A stretch of DNA of 6,291 bases. Source: Chitinophagales bacterium. GTDB taxonomy: Bacteria; Bacteroidota; Bacteroidia; Chitinophagales; Chitinophagaceae. The notes beneath the pieces were generated by a model, which did not search any database, was not told where the DNA came from, and saw only the letters and a program-made list of their open reading frames with translations. The stretch is from the NCBI GenBank assembly GCA_025355935.1, contig JANXYS010000216.1, forward strand, positions 1 to 6,291, read 5' to 3'. The position numbers were made by a program, and so were the translations under genes. This document shows, one piece after another, positions 5,935 to 6,291 of the stretch. The stretch's first letter is position 1, and every line of letters starts with the position of its first letter.

Positions 5935-6057
5935 GGTTGCACTTTCTGGGTGAGAATTATTTTTTTGCTTTGTCCTCAGAAATCAGGAGAGCAGTAACAA
6001 ACAAAAAAAATATCGCTGCCTTTATTTCCTCGTAAAAAAAACATGCGAAAAAGGGTG

Positions 6058-6126
6058 CTGTAACAAATTTCAAAATCGGGATTTCATCTGTGACAGCATG
6101 ACAATCCGCGCAAAAACCTGTCACAG
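6058..6126 (+). promoter_or_regulatory. Array of three CTGTNACA sites at 30-base spacing (candidate operator)
   Basis: CTGTAACAA (6058-6066), CTGTGACAG (6088-6096) and CTGTCACAG (6118-6126) share the symmetric core CTGT-N-ACA. The last two are exact palindromes around the central base and are reverse complements of each other. Start-to-start distances are exactly 30 and 30 bases, close to three helical turns, so all three face the same side of the DNA. The array ends 33 bases before the ATG of the XRE regulator. Autoregulation by that protein is the obvious hypothesis but is not shown. A weaker relative, CAGTAACAA, lies at 5992-6000 and is out of register. Confidence 0.6.
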
Positions 6127-6159
6127 CCTTTATTTATAAACTCATTAAAACTTAAAAAC

Positions 6160-6291
6160 ATGAAAGGCGAATTAAAACTAAAACAGTTCCGGGAGCAGCT
6201 TAATCTCAGCCAGTTAGAGATGGCGAAATTCTTACGTACTACCAGGTCGCAGATTGCCATGGTAGAGAAAGGGGGTCGTTCCCTGCAGATT
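6160..6291 (+). CDS. XRE-family helix-turn-helix transcriptional regulator, 5' end (partial)
   Basis: The first 44 codons are present and the frame runs off the window. Residues about 7-43 match the Cro/C1-type helix-turn-helix: L-K-Q-F-R-E-Q-L-N-L-S-Q-L-E-M-A-K-F-L (helices 1 and 2), then T-T-R-S-Q-I-A-M-V-E-K-G-G-R (turn, recognition helix and the conserved E-x-G-like end). Such proteins bind short symmetric DNA sites as dimers and often repress their own gene. The ATG at 6160 has an A-rich leader without a Shine-Dalgarno sequence and sits 33 bases after the three-site array. The C-terminal effector part is outside the window, so a phage repressor, an antitoxin or an accessory-element regulator cannot be told apart. 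The gene is divergent from the 395-residue gene. Confidence 0.85.
   Translation, partial: MKGELKLKQFREQLNLSQLEMAKFLRTTRSQIAMVEKGGRSLQI

Larger units (their letters stand above)
5644..6159. other. 516-base divergent intergenic regulatory region
   Basis: The region separates the minus-strand 395-residue gene from the plus-strand XRE gene. It is rich in A and T runs (5744-5760, 5879-5885, 5961-5967, 6002-6010, 6033-6041). It contains an inverted repeat (5660-5706), the shared upstream element (5692-5721), a perfect 14-base palindrome (5921-5934) and a three-copy site array (6058-6126). Short frames across it (5713-5928 minus, 5732-5953 plus and 5814-6035 plus) have no family resemblance, poor codon patterns and boundaries inside the regulatory motifs, so I read it as non-coding. 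An untranslated RNA is possible but nothing directly shows one. Confidence 0.5.

Noticed and set aside
5713..6035. Short frames on both strands in the divergent intergenic region, 71-73 codons each
   Set aside because: They overlap one another, start or stop inside regulatory motifs, and encode low-quality Phe/Leu/Lys-rich peptides typical of AT-rich non-coding DNA.
6058..6126. CRISPR array, because of equally spaced short repeats
   Set aside because: The repeats are only 8-9 bases, there are three of them, and their symmetry and promoter position fit operators instead.
6088..6126. CTGTGACAG and CTGTCACAG as a terminator hairpin
   Set aside because: The 21-base loop and lack of a T-tract argue against termination, and each arm is itself a near palindrome.

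Overview
The window looks like chromosomal or accessory DNA of a Bacteroidota species, most likely from the Chitinophagaceae/Sphingobacteriia side. The reasons are start codons preceded by A/T-rich leaders instead of Shine-Dalgarno sequences, a Bacteroidota-style ECF sigma factor, and a sulfur module (two half-size YeeE/YedE proteins plus a CstB-like persulfide dioxygenase) that is typical of this phylum. The genus cannot be fixed from the sequence alone.

Left block, plus strand, 1-2235: a reduced-sulfur module. It holds the 3' end of a YeeE/YedE membrane protein, a second YeeE/YedE-like half (DUF6691 type), and a 450-residue protein with a metallo-beta-lactamase-fold persulfide dioxygenase domain, a degenerate rhodanese domain and a catalytically intact rhodanese domain. 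The probable logic is that the membrane pair moves thiosulfate or a related sulfur species, and the cytoplasmic enzyme oxidises and transfers persulfide sulfur. This block is visibly more AT-rich than the rest.

Middle, 2236-2577: a convergent 342-base gap with no convincing gene, only two tiny low-confidence reading frames.

Right block, minus strand, 5643 down to 2578: a 395-residue cysteine-rich protein of unknown function is followed by a three-gene unit. That unit is an ECF-type sigma factor, a single-pass membrane protein whose start overlaps the sigma gene (probable anti-sigma or signalling partner), and a small secreted protein. The sigma gene and the 395-residue gene each carry the same ~30-base element, in the same orientation, 68-91 bases upstream of the start codon. 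This suggests common transcriptional control, perhaps by the sigma factor itself.

Right edge, 5644-6291: a 516-base divergent intergenic region leads to the first 44 codons of an XRE-type helix-turn-helix regulator. Just upstream of it are three copies of a CTGTNACA site spaced exactly 30 bases apart, a good candidate operator array. A perfect 14-base palindrome lies further upstream. The right-hand block therefore appears to be a small, heavily regulated locus of unknown output. The two repeated regulatory motifs and the unassigned 395-residue protein are the most interesting parts of the window.
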